Assembly (NCBI GenBank): GCA_963793275.1
Contig: CAWBZL010000003.1
Location: forward strand, 1,611,456-1,675,455
Length of the DNA: 64,000 nucleotides
From: Marinirhabdus sp963793275
Lineage (GTDB): Bacteria; Bacteroidota; Bacteroidia; Flavobacteriales; Flavobacteriaceae
Direction: 5' to 3'
The position numbers were made by a program, and so were the translations under genes. Every line of letters begins with the position of its first letter. Position 1 is the stretch's first letter. The notes under the pieces were generated by a model. That model did no database searches, was not told the DNA's origin, and saw only the letters and a program-made list of their open reading frames with translations. This document shows, piece by piece, positions 9,179-17,602 of the stretch.

Positions 9179-10641
9179 ATGCAACCCTTTCACATTATAC
9201 TTTTGATTGTAGGTTATTTTGGAGTGCTTTTACTCATTTCATATGTAACCAACAGAGGTGGTAGTAATGACGACTTTTTTAAAGCCGGTAAACAATCACC
9301 CTGGTATCTGGTAGCTTTTGGAATGATTGGCGCTTCATTAAGTGGAGTTACCTTTATTTCGGTCCCGGAAATGTAGAAGCAGATAGTTTTAGCTATTTTC
9401 AGGTAGTGCTTGGTTATACCGTTGGCTATGCTGTTATTGGATTGGTATTGCTTCCGCTATATTACAGGCTTAATTTAACTTCAATTTATACCTATTTAGA
9501 AAGTAGGTTTGGTGTTGCATCCTACAAAACCGGTGCTTCCTTCTTTTTACTTTCCAGAATTGTAGGAGCTAGTTTCAGATTGTATTTGGTGGCTATTGTA
9601 CTTCAGGATCTGGTTTTTGATAAAATACTATTTTTTGGACAGCAAGGAGTTCCTTTTTGGATAACTGTTACCATTACTATTTTGCTTATTTGGTTGTATA
9701 CGTTTAAAAGTGGAATTAAAACCATTGTATGGACAGATACCCTACAAACACTTTTTATGCTTATTGCATTGGGTGTAGGTATTTATTATGTTTCTGAAGG
9801 ATTAGGCATTAGTGGAATGGGCATTATTAACACCATTGCCGAAAGCGATCTATCACAAATATTCTTTTTTGACGATTATAAAAGCGGACAATACTTCTTT
9901 AAACAATTTATTAGCGGTGCTTTTATTGCCATTGTTATGACTGGATTAGACCAGGATATGATGCAAAAAAACCTCACCTGTCGTAATTTAAAAGATGCTC
10001 AAAAAAATGTATTCTGGTTCACCATCGTACTAACCATCGTGAACATTATTTTTTTAGGATTAGGGCTATTATTAACGCTGTACGCACAACAAAACGGAAT
10101 AGATGCTACTAAAGACAAACTCTTTTCTACCATCGCCGTAGACTCCGGGTTGGGCATTGGCCTGGCGGCTTTCTTTTTACTGGGTCTCATTGCTGCGGCC
10201 TATAGCAGTGCAGATAGTGCCCTCACCTCACTTACTACTTCGTTTAGTATCGATATTCTCGATATAGAAAAAAAATACAGCCCGGCAAATCAGGTTAAAA
10301 TTAGAAAAAGAGTACATATTATCATGTCCCTCGTACTAATTCTTGTAATTATCTTTTTTAATTATGCAATTGGAGATACTTCTGTTATAGTGAAACTATT
10401 TACTTTTGCAGGCTACACCTATGGACCTTTGTTAGGTTTATATGCCTTCGGACTTTTTAATACCTGGAACGTCAAAGACAAATGGGTACCAATAGTCGCC
10501 ATTGCAACTCCATTTGTAGGCTACGCTATAAGTTATCTAAGCGATATATGGTTTAATTTTGAATTTGGATTCTTTATCTTAATACTGAATGGCCTTCTAA
10601 CGTATGTAGGCTTAGTATTGATTCGTACCCAAAAGAACTAG
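9179..10641 (+). CDS. Sodium:solute symporter (SSS family), frame broken near 9361-9370
   Basis: The first frame (9179-9376) ends prematurely after GVTFISVPEM and a second (from about 9367 in the +2 phase) continues GNVEADSFSYFQVVLGYTVGY. One missing base next to GGTCCCGGAAAT explains both; the repaired protein has about 487 residues with roughly 13 membrane segments. Family signatures include the start of TM1-TM2 (GASLSGVTFISVP) and the TM8 region AAAYSSADSALTSLTTSFS that carries Na2-site serines. It is a cytoplasmic-membrane Na+-coupled importer, probably of a sugar or carboxylate. Its 3' end overlaps the convergent CoA-binding gene by 30 bp. The rest of the gene is undamaged, which argues for a sequence error rather than a decaying gene. 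Confidence 0.85.
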
Positions 10642-10971
10642 CGTGCAAGCTACTTCTATTTCAATATTTTTTTGCTGAAGCATTTCGAAAAAAGTTGGAT
10701 TTTCTGTCCCCGGATTAAAAATAACCCGCTCGGGTTTTAGTGAAATAATATACTTATAATATTCCTCTTGACGCTGCGGATTTAGATATAAGGTTACCGT
10801 ATGTATATCTTCAAAAGGTATTTTTTCGGTTGAAATTTTTATTCCCGCTACTTCCCCTTTTCGCAACCCAACAGCTTCAACCTCGTGCTCGTGCAGGACC
10901 AATCTATTTATAGCGATATTTGAATACCTACTTGGTTTAAGGCTTGCGCCAAGTACTAATGTTTTTTTCAT
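10612..10971 (-). CDS. CoA-binding domain protein (YccU-like)
   Basis: A 119-residue stand-alone Rossmann domain: TLVLGASLKPSRYSN is the nucleotide-binding start, VTLYLNPQRQEEYY and FNPGTENP follow the CoA_binding family pattern, and EVACTLVLL closes the fold. Such proteins bind CoA and are proposed regulators or protein-acylation partners; no enzymatic activity is known. It converges with the symporter and overlaps its last 30 bp. In many Flavobacteriaceae I recall this gene, the symporter, recR and a glycosyltransferase as neighbours, which fits the order here with the propeller gene inserted. Confidence 0.82.
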   Translation of the reverse strand: MKKTLVLGASLKPSRYSNIAINRLVLHEHEVEAVGLRKGEVAGIKISTEKIPFEDIHTVTLYLNPQRQEEYYKYIISLKPERVIFNPGTENPTFFEMLQQKNIEIEVACTLVLLGTNQY

Positions 10972-11150
10972 ATTTTAAAGTTCTTTAAATTTTTATGATT
11001 TCTGAAATCGTTTCAGCCAAAAGAATGTTAAATAAGAGAAACAGTGTAACAATATGAAACTGCCTCCGTCTATACAATAGAAATATTTCAAGTTTTTGTT
11101 GTGAAAATTTTTACGTTGATGGTTAGTGTTAATAATAGCAGCAAAAGCGA

Positions 11151-11180
11151 AAACCCGGGGTTCTAGACCTCGGGTTTTTT
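11151..11180 (+). terminator. Rho-independent terminator-like hairpin 1
   Basis: Ten-base stem (11151-11160 with 11168-11177, one G-U pair), 7-nt loop, then TTT. It is GC-rich and strong. Confidence 0.75.
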
Positions 11181-11323
11181 ACTAAGTTATGTTACTAAAA
11201 AGTTAAAAAGCGAAATACCTGAAACCTTTGGCATAATATTTCGTCTATAGTATATAGAAAACATTACCTAAACATTTGTAAATTATTTGAATTAGCCTTT
11301 AAAAATTTAAAATTGTAGGTTAC

Positions 11324-11357
11324 AAACCTTCCACCCTTTGGCTGGAAGGTTTTTTAT
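11324..11357 (+). terminator. Rho-independent terminator-like hairpin 2
   Basis: A perfect 10-bp stem (11324-11333 with 11343-11352), 9-nt loop, followed by a T run. Confidence 0.75.
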
Positions 11358-11364
11358 ATACCAT

Positions 11365-11390
11365 AAATACCCGTTACAGGGTATTTTTTA
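11365..11390 (+). terminator. Rho-independent terminator-like hairpin 3
   Basis: A perfect 8-bp stem (11365-11372 with 11379-11386), 6-nt loop, followed by TTT. It starts only 12 bases after the previous stem. Confidence 0.6.
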
Positions 11391-11406
11391 GTATAAGCAA
11401 CGCACG

Positions 11407-11495
11407 TATTTTTGAAAGATAAAATCCACTAGACTAAAATTGAGGAGTTTTAGTTTATACAGAGAGCCGTGTTTGGGGAAACACGGCTTTTCTTT
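11407..11495 (+). ncRNA. Candidate small RNA with own promoter and terminator
   Basis: TATTTTTG at 11407-11414 matches the -7 consensus. The predicted RNA from about 11420 holds a 7-bp stem-loop (11433-11439 with 11448-11454) and ends in a perfect 10-bp hairpin (11465-11474 with 11479-11488) with the tail TTTCTTTT. No -33 box is obvious and no known RNA family is recognised. The call rests on structure alone. Confidence 0.3.
11465..11495 (+). terminator. Rho-independent terminator-like hairpin 4
   Basis: Perfect 10-bp stem (11465-11474 with 11479-11488) with a GGGG loop and a T-rich tail. Confidence 0.75.
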
Positions 11496-11517
11496 TGTAC
11501 TGAAAATTTAATGATGG

Positions 11518-12522
11518 TTACCATTTTATAATCACACTTCCCCACGTAAATCCACTTCCAAAAGCAGCTAAAACTACGAGGTCGCCCTTTTTTATTTTTC
11601 CTTCTTCCCAGGCTTCAGATAAAGCGATGGGGATAGATGCTGCGGTGGTATTGCCGTATTTCTGGATATTATTAAATACCTGGTCGTCTCTTAAGCCCAT
11701 TTTTTTCTGAATAAACTGCGAAATCCTAAGATTGGCCTGGTGTGGTATTACTATATTTATATCGGCTGTTGTAAGGTTATTGGCTTTTAAACCTTCGTTA
11801 ATTACTTCGGCAAAACGAACTATGGCGTGCTTAAACACGAACGTTCCATTCATATACGGGTAGTATGGAATATTCTCCTGCGGATCTTCAGCAATAATTT
11901 CCGGCACCCAATATTCAGTACTTGGTCCCTGGAGTGATAGTTCATCTTTATGTTTTCCTTCAGAATGTAAATGTGTGGAGAGAATTCCGCCATCACCTTC
12001 GTTTCTGGACACTACAGCTGCCCCCGCCCCATCGCCAAAAATTACCGAAACACTACGTCCGCGTGTGGTAAAATCCAAACCTCCACTATGGTTTTCGGCA
12101 CCAATAACGAGTACGTGTTTATACATTCCGGTTTTTACAAACTGATCTGCCACAGACATAGCATACACAAAGCCACTACACTGGTTACGCACATCCAAAG
12201 CCGGCACGGTACGCATCCCCATCGCTTCCTGCACTTGTACACCACCCCCTGGAAAATACATATCCGGACTTAGCGTTGCAAAAACAATCATATCTATGTC
12301 GTTAGGAACCAAATGTGCCCGCTCCAAAGCAATGGTAGCTGCTTTCACGGCCATTACAGAAGTAGAATTACCGTCCCCTTTTTTAATATGGCGACGCTCT
12401 TTAATCCCGGTACGTTCCTGAATCCAGGCATCGTTGGTATCCATAAGTTTTGAAAGGTCGTCGTTGGTAACCACATTTTCAGGCACATAATGCCCTACTC
12501 CACTAATTCTTGATGTAAACAT
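11518..12522 (-). CDS. 3-oxoacyl-ACP synthase III (FabH) family protein
   Basis: 334 residues with the KAS III catalytic triad: Cys in DVRNQCSGFVYAMS, His in VIPHQANLRI and Asn in YGNTTAASIP. The N-terminus SRISGVGHYVPENVVTNDDL and the TGIKERR motif are typical. KAS III condenses an acyl-CoA with malonyl-ACP to start fatty acid synthesis; in Bacteroidota branched acyl-CoA primers are usual. It is slightly longer than E. coli FabH (317) and stands alone, away from plsX or other fab genes, so it could be a second copy or serve another condensation such as an aryl polyene or lipid pathway. Enzyme class is certain, precise pathway is not. Confidence 0.88.
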   Translation of the reverse strand: MFTSRISGVGHYVPENVVTNDDLSKLMDTNDAWIQERTGIKERRHIKKGDGNSTSVMAVKAATIALERAHLVPNDIDMIVFATLSPDMYFPGGGVQVQEAMGMRTVPALDVRNQCSGFVYAMSVADQFVKTGMYKHVLVIGAENHSGGLDFTTRGRSVSVIFGDGAGAAVVSRNEGDGGILSTHLHSEGKHKDELSLQGPSTEYWVPEIIAEDPQENIPYYPYMNGTFVFKHAIVRFAEVINEGLKANNLTTADINIVIPHQANLRISQFIQKKMGLRDDQVFNNIQKYGNTTAASIPIALSEAWEEGKIKKGDLVVLAAFGSGFTWGSVIIKW

Positions 12523-12712
12523 AGGTATGATTCTAAGGAGTGCGAAAGATACTTATTTGTAGGTATGCAATGAAATTTTTTGAACTATGTTGTTATGCGT
12601 GCATAGGAATTGCCTCATTGGTATATCTGTTTTTAGACTTTTCATCCTTCATCTTCAATTTTGGTTTTAGTTTTAGTTTCTTCTTTGTATCTTTTCAGAA
12701 ACAAAATTCTTC

Positions 12713-15166
12713 ATGAAAAAACTATCGTTCTTACTCGTATTTTTACTGTGTAGCGTGCCGTTTATGGCACAGGAAGACACAGGCTATCAAAAACCTCCTC
12801 AGGAAATTCTGGATCTTGTAGATGCTCCTTTGGCACCATCTGTATTGCTGGACGATGCTGGTGAAAATGTGGTGCTGCTCTACCGCGACGCCTACAAAAG
12901 CATTGAAGAGCTTTCGGAAACCGAACTTAGGCTGGGTGGTCTAAGAATAAATCCTAGAACTAATATTGGAAGCCGTACCAACTACTATAATAATATTATG
13001 GTAAAAAAAGCTTCGGATAAAGACGGAGCTCAGGTTGCCGGATTACCTGCAAACCCGAGACTTTCCAGCTTCTCCTGGTCGCCAAATCAAAAAATGATTG
13101 CGTGTCTTAATACCACTCAGGATGGTGTGGAGGTATGGCTTCTGGATATTGAAAAAGCTTTTGCAAAAAAAATAACACCAGCCACAGTAAATGCTAATAT
13201 GGGCGATGCGCTTAATTGGTTTAAAGACAACAATTCTCTTTTAGTAAAAATGCTTCCACCAAACAGAAAAGCACTTATAAATACAGAAGAAGCCGTGCCA
13301 ACAGGTCCAACTATTTCGGTAAGTGACGGAGCAAAAGCACAAAACCGAACCTACCAAGATTTACTTAAAAATCCCAACGACGAAGCAAACTTTCAGCAAT
13401 TGGCGCTTTCAGAAATAAAGAAAGTTAGTATTGGTGGAATAGTTTCAAACTTTTTACCAACGGGAATGTACCGAAGTGTAAGCTTTTCTCCCGATGGAAA
13501 TTATGTGCTCATTTCAGAAATAAAAACACCCTTCTCTTATTTAGTGCCCTACTATAGATTTCCCTACACAGAACGTGTGTATGATAAAAATGGTAAAGAT
13601 CCAAAACTTGTAAATAATGTACCACTGGACGAAGTGCGTCCTAAAGGATTTATGGCAACACGAACCGGGAAACGGGATATGTCCTGGCGTGCAGACAAAC
13701 CTGCCACACTATATTATGTGGAAGCCCAGGATAACGGCGACCCGGAGATTAATGTTGCTTACCGTGATATTGTATATGAGCTGGATGCTCCATTTACCGG
13801 GGAAGGGAAACAGCTAACCAAAACTAAAAACAGATTTTCCGGTATCACCTGGGGAAATGAAACTACTGCTATTGCCTACGATTACTGGTGGAATGATAGA
13901 AATACCAAGACTTATATTTTTAATCCAAAAAACCCGAAACAGGAAGCAAAAATTATTAGCGACCGCAATTATCAGGATCAGTATAGCGATCCGGGTAATT
14001 TTGTGACCGAAAGAAACGAATACGGAAGCTACGTCCTTTCTATGGACAAAGGAAAAGCGTATTTAATGGGTGCTGGTTATTCTGAAAAAGGACAATTTCC
14101 GTTTATAGATGAATATGATGTTTCCTCACAAAAAACCAACCGGATCTATCAATCTACGTACACCGACAAGAAAGAAACACTGGTAGACGCCGTAGACCTT
14201 AGTAAAGGAAAAGTTTTGGTACGTATTGAATCGCCCAGTGAATATCCTAATTACTATTTCAGAAATATAAAGAAGAAAGAAAATCTAACACCCGTAACCA
14301 GTTTTGAAAATCCTTACAAAAGCCTTCAAAATGTTCACAAAGAAGTAATAACCTACAAGCGTGATGATGGGTTGGACCTAGAGGGAACCCTGTATTTACC
14401 TGTTGGCTACGATATGAGTACAAAGGAAAAGAAGCCAATGATTTTATGGGCCTATCCGCGAGAGTTCAAGGACAAGAGCAGTGCATCACAAAGCACGACC
14501 AACCCTAACGAGTTTATTTACCCTTATTACGGTAGCCCTATCTATTGGGTAGCCCGTGGCTATGTAGTGCTGGACGACGCTGCCTTCCCAATTGTTGGCG
14601 AAGGTGATGAAGAGCCTAACGATACCTTTAGAAAACAACTCGTTGGTAATGCCAAAGCAGCGATAGATGCTGTAGACAAGTTAGGGTATATCGATCGAAA
14701 CCGTGTAGGTGTAGGCGGCCATAGCTACGGAGCCTTTATGGTCGCAAATTTATTAAGTCATAGCGACTTGTTTGCCGCGGGTATTGCCAGAAGTGGTGCC
14801 TACAATCGTACGCTTACCCCCTTTGGCTTCCAAAGTGAAGAGCGCAGTTACTGGGACTCTCCAGAGACCTATAACACCATGTCACCCTTTATGCATGCAG
14901 ATAAAATGAAAACACCATTATTGATGGTGCACGGTGAGGCAGATAATAATTCTGGAACGTATCCACTACAAAGTGAGCGTTATTTTAATGCGCTTAAGGG
15001 ATTAGGAGCTACTGCAAGATTGGTTATTTTACCTAAAGAAAGTCACGGGTACAGGGCTAAAGAAAGTATTTTACACCTGCTATGGGAACAAGATACCTGG
15101 TTAGAAACTTACGTAAAGAACAGAGATATGAATACGTTAAAAACAACTTCTGAAATTAAGAAATAA
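12713..15166 (+). CDS. Secreted S9 family serine peptidase (glutamyl endopeptidase type)
   Basis: 817 residues. MKKLSFLLVFLLCSVPFMAQ is a signal peptide, residues 60-560 form the beta-propeller, and the C-terminal 250 residues are the alpha/beta-hydrolase peptidase domain. The catalytic Ser is in GVGGHSYGAFMVANLL, the Asp in VHGEADNNSGTYPLQS and the His in LPKESHGYRAKES. The stretch GIARSGAYNRTLTPFGFQSE is characteristic of the S9D group that includes plant chloroplast glutamyl endopeptidase. It probably cleaves oligopeptides after Glu in the periplasm. There is no T9SS tail, so it should stay periplasmic. A strong terminator follows at 15192. Confidence 0.9.
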   Translation: MKKLSFLLVFLLCSVPFMAQEDTGYQKPPQEILDLVDAPLAPSVLLDDAGENVVLLYRDAYKSIEELSETELRLGGLRINPRTNIGSRTNYYNNIMVKKASDKDGAQVAGLPANPRLSSFSWSPNQKMIACLNTTQDGVEVWLLDIEKAFAKKITPATVNANMGDALNWFKDNNSLLVKMLPPNRKALINTEEAVPTGPTISVSDGAKAQNRTYQDLLKNPNDEANFQQLALSEIKKVSIGGIVSNFLPTGMYRSVSFSPDGNYVLISEIKTPFSYLVPYYRFPYTERVYDKNGKDPKLVNNVPLDEVRPKGFMATRTGKRDMSWRADKPATLYYVEAQDNGDPEINVAYRDIVYELDAPFTGEGKQLTKTKNRFSGITWGNETTAIAYDYWWNDRNTKTYIFNPKNPKQEAKIISDRNYQDQYSDPGNFVTERNEYGSYVLSMDKGKAYLMGAGYSEKGQFPFIDEYDVSSQKTNRIYQSTYTDKKETLVDAVDLSKGKVLVRIESPSEYPNYYFRNIKKKENLTPVTSFENPYKSLQNVHKEVITYKRDDGLDLEGTLYLPVGYDMSTKEKKPMILWAYPREFKDKSSASQSTTNPNEFIYPYYGSPIYWVARGYVVLDDAAFPIVGEGDEEPNDTFRKQLVGNAKAAIDAVDKLGYIDRNRVGVGGHSYGAFMVANLLSHSDLFAAGIARSGAYNRTLTPFGFQSEERSYWDSPETYNTMSPFMHADKMKTPLLMVHGEADNNSGTYPLQSERYFNALKGLGATARLVILPKESHGYRAKESILHLLWEQDTWLETYVKNRDMNTLKTTSEIKK

Positions 15167-15191
15167 CTCGAAATAGTACTGTATTAAATAC

Positions 15192-15222
15192 AAAAGGGAA
15201 GCTCCACAGCTTCCCTTTTTAA
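15192..15222 (+). terminator. Intrinsic terminator after the S9 peptidase gene
   Basis: A perfect 12-bp stem (15192-15203 with 15208-15219), 4-nt loop and a T run. Confidence 0.85.
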
Positions 15223-15537
15223 AACAACCTAACCAATAAATAATAGAATAGTCTTCTTTTTCATAGCAATTCTATTATCCCATTTTGATTACAGTAAATA
15301 TACCTTTTTTGTTTAACGTAAAACATATTTAATTAAACAAAATTTTGTTAAATTTTGAAGTTAAGTATCCTACTACATAAAATAATGGTCGCATGCACTG
15401 CTGAAGTCCCTTAAAATTTTATAGAAAAAAGCACTAAAGTGACATCATGTCATAAACAAAATAATGGTACTCTCTTTGTCAATACCTTTTAGACATTAAA
15501 AAATAATCACGTTGCGTAGCAGCGAAAAAAAATAATT
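15223..15537. other. AT-rich intergenic region upstream of htpG with an inverted repeat
   Basis: About 315 bp with no protein frame. It contains the perfect inverted repeat TGACAT-C-ATGTCA at 15440-15452, about 86 bp before the htpG ATG, and no CIRCE element. No exact TAnnTTTG box was found near the gene. Confidence 0.4.
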
Positions 15538-17427
15538 ATGAGTACAGGAACTATAAACGTAGCGGTAGAGAATATTTTTCCGCTGATTAAGAAATTTTTA
15601 TACAGCGATCACGAGATTTTTTTACGTGAATTAATAAGTAATGCGACAGATGCAACACTTAAATTAAAACATCTTACCAACATTGGCGAAGCGAAGGTTG
15701 CATATGGCAATCCAATCATTGAAGTAAAAATCGACAAAGAGAAAAAACAACTTCATATTATAGACCAGGGTATTGGTATGACCAAGGAGGAAGTTGAAAA
15801 ATATATTAACGAGATCGCTTTTTCTGGAGCAGAAGAGTTTATTGAAAAGTACAAAGACAAACAAGGAGAAGAAGCAGGGATTATCGGTCATTTCGGATTA
15901 GGATTCTACTCTGCTTTTATGGTGGCAAGTAAGGTGGAAATTATCACCAAAAGCTATAAAGACGAACCAGCCGCGCATTGGACGTGTGATGGATCTCCAA
16001 ACTACACACTTGAAGAAGCATCTAAAACTGAAAGAGGTACAGAGATCATCCTTCATATCGCTGAAGACGAAACCGAATTTCTGGAAAAAAATAAAATAAA
16101 TGAACTGTTGACAAAGTACAACAAGTTTATGCCCATCCCAATTAAATTTGGCACCAAAACCGAAACCCTTCCAAAGCCGGAGGGTGCCAAAGAAGAAGAC
16201 CCAGCCCCTACGCAGGAAGTAGACAACATACTTAACAATCCAAATCCAGCGTGAACCAAGCAACCAACCGATTTAAAAGAAGAAGACTACAAAAGTTTCT
16301 ACAGGGAGTTGTACCCAATGCAATTTGAGGAGCCGCTCTTCAACATACATCTAAATGTAGATTATCCTTTTAATCTTACAGGGATCTTATACTTCCCAAA
16401 GATGAAAAACGATATGAATATACAGAAGGATAAAATTCAGCTGTATCAAAATCAGGTCTTTGTAACGGACAATGTGGAAGGTATTGTGCCGGAATTTCTT
16501 ACCATGCTTCGTGGTGTAATAGATTCGCCGGATATTCCTTTAAACGTATCAAGAAGTTATTTACAGGCAGATGGCGCTGTGAAGAAAATTGCCAGTTATA
16601 TTACCCGTAAAGTGGCAGATAAGCTAAAATCGCTTTTTAATGACAACCGTGAAGATTTTGAGAAGAAATGGGACGACATTAAAATAGTGATAGAATACGG
16701 GATGTTAACCGAAGACAAGTTCTTCGAGAAAGCACAGCAGTTCATGTTATTTCCAACCGTGGACGGAACCTATTTCACATTTGCCGAATTACAGGAAAAA
16801 TTAGCCGCAGCCCAAACAGATAAAGATGATAATCTGGTATTGTTATATGCTTCAAATAAAGAAGAACAACACAGCTACATCCAGTCTGCCAAAGCTAAAG
16901 GCTACGAGGTTTTATTACTGGACTCACCAATTATTTCGCACCTCATTCAGAAATTAGAATCTGAAAAAGAGAACATAAGTTTTGCGCGTGTAGATGGTGA
17001 CCACATTGATAACCTTATTAAAAAAGACGATGCTGCTATTTCTAAACTTTCTGATGAAGAACAGGAAACTCTAAAGACTTTTTTAACAGAAGCAATTCCT
17101 GCAGAAAAATTTTCAGTACAGCTGGAAGCCATGGACAGCAATGCCAACCCGTTTATAATTACTGAACCTGAATTTATGCGCCGTATGAAGGAAATGCAAC
17201 AATCTGGTGGCGGCGGAATGTTTGGTATGGGAGGTTTCCCGGAAACGTATACCCTTATTGTAAATACGAATAATAAGTTGGTAGGAGAAATTCTTACAAC
17301 CAAAACAGCTAAGAAAAAAGAACGTCTGGTACATCAGGCTTTAGACTTAGCAAAGCTGAGTAAAGGGCTGTTAAAGGGAGAAGATATGACTAATTTCATT
17401 AAGAGAAGTTATGAAATGATCAAATAA
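15538..17427 (+). CDS. htpG: Molecular chaperone HtpG (Hsp90) with in-frame TGA at 16252
   Basis: The frame is continuous from 15538 to 17427 (629 residues) except for one TGA at 16252-16254. The N-terminal ATPase domain shows YSDHEIFLRELISNATDA, the GHKL motif IDQGIGMTKEE and GHFGLGFYSAFMV. The middle domain has YPMQFEEPLFNIHLNV and SRSYLQADGAVKKI, and the C-terminal dimerisation domain ends KRSYEMIK. At the stop, the sequence reads NPNPA-stop-TKQPTDLKEED, where Hsp90 homologues have Trp (PxW T K); TGG to TGA is a single change inside what would be GGACC. HtpG is an ATP-dependent cytoplasmic chaperone. I regard the gene as functional and the stop as a likely sequence artefact, though a real nonsense mutation cannot be excluded. 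Confidence 0.9.
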
Positions 17428-17448
17428 ATCATTTTTAAATTAACGTAC

Positions 17449-17485
17449 AAAAGCCTGTTCCATACCTGGGACAGGCTTTTATTTT
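17449..17485 (+). terminator. Intrinsic terminator after htpG
   Basis: A 13-bp stem (17449-17461 with 17468-17480, one G-U pair) and a T-rich tail. Confidence 0.85.
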
Positions 17486-17570
17486 GTAAGCCAAAACCTA
17501 CAAAAAGAAGTAATATATCGAATAAAATAGTAGTTAATCTAAAATTATTTTTTAAGATTTTTTTAAGGTT

Positions 17571-17578
17571 TAGATTTA
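17571..17578 (+). promoter_or_regulatory. -7-like element (TAGATTTA) of adhesin A
   Basis: TAGATTTA lies 32 nt before the ATG and is one base off TAnnTTTG. The 50 bp upstream, a run of TTTTTTAAG-like blocks, is strikingly similar to that before adhesin B (21440-21480), suggesting shared regulation. Confidence 0.35.
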
Positions 17579-17602
17579 CTAATCAACTTTCAAAAAAATA
17601 TT

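Larger units (their letters stand above)
10972..11517. other. Intergenic region with four rightward terminator-like hairpins
   Basis: This 546-bp gap lies between two leftward genes, so no known rightward transcript enters it. It nevertheless holds four stem-loops with T tails on the plus strand (listed separately). No conserved protein frame is visible; the longest notable micro-frame is 11119-11166 (15 codons), which ends in the first hairpin. Small RNAs are the best explanation. Confidence 0.5.

Noticed and set aside
11119..11166. 15-codon micro-frame as an attenuator leader peptide
   Set aside because: No run of regulatory codons and no downstream rightward gene to control; kept only as a note on the hairpin cluster.
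15264..15452. CIRCE or sigma-32-type heat-shock element before htpG
   Set aside because: No TTAGCACTC-N9-GAGTGCTAA match; only a short CACT-AA-AGTG and the 13-bp inverted repeat are present.
16252..16254. TGA read as Trp by an altered genetic code (code 4)
   Set aside because: idi ends in TGA at 40326-40328, with the queD ATG overlapping it, so TGA is a normal stop here. The single TGA lies at a GGWCC-type site, which explains it better.
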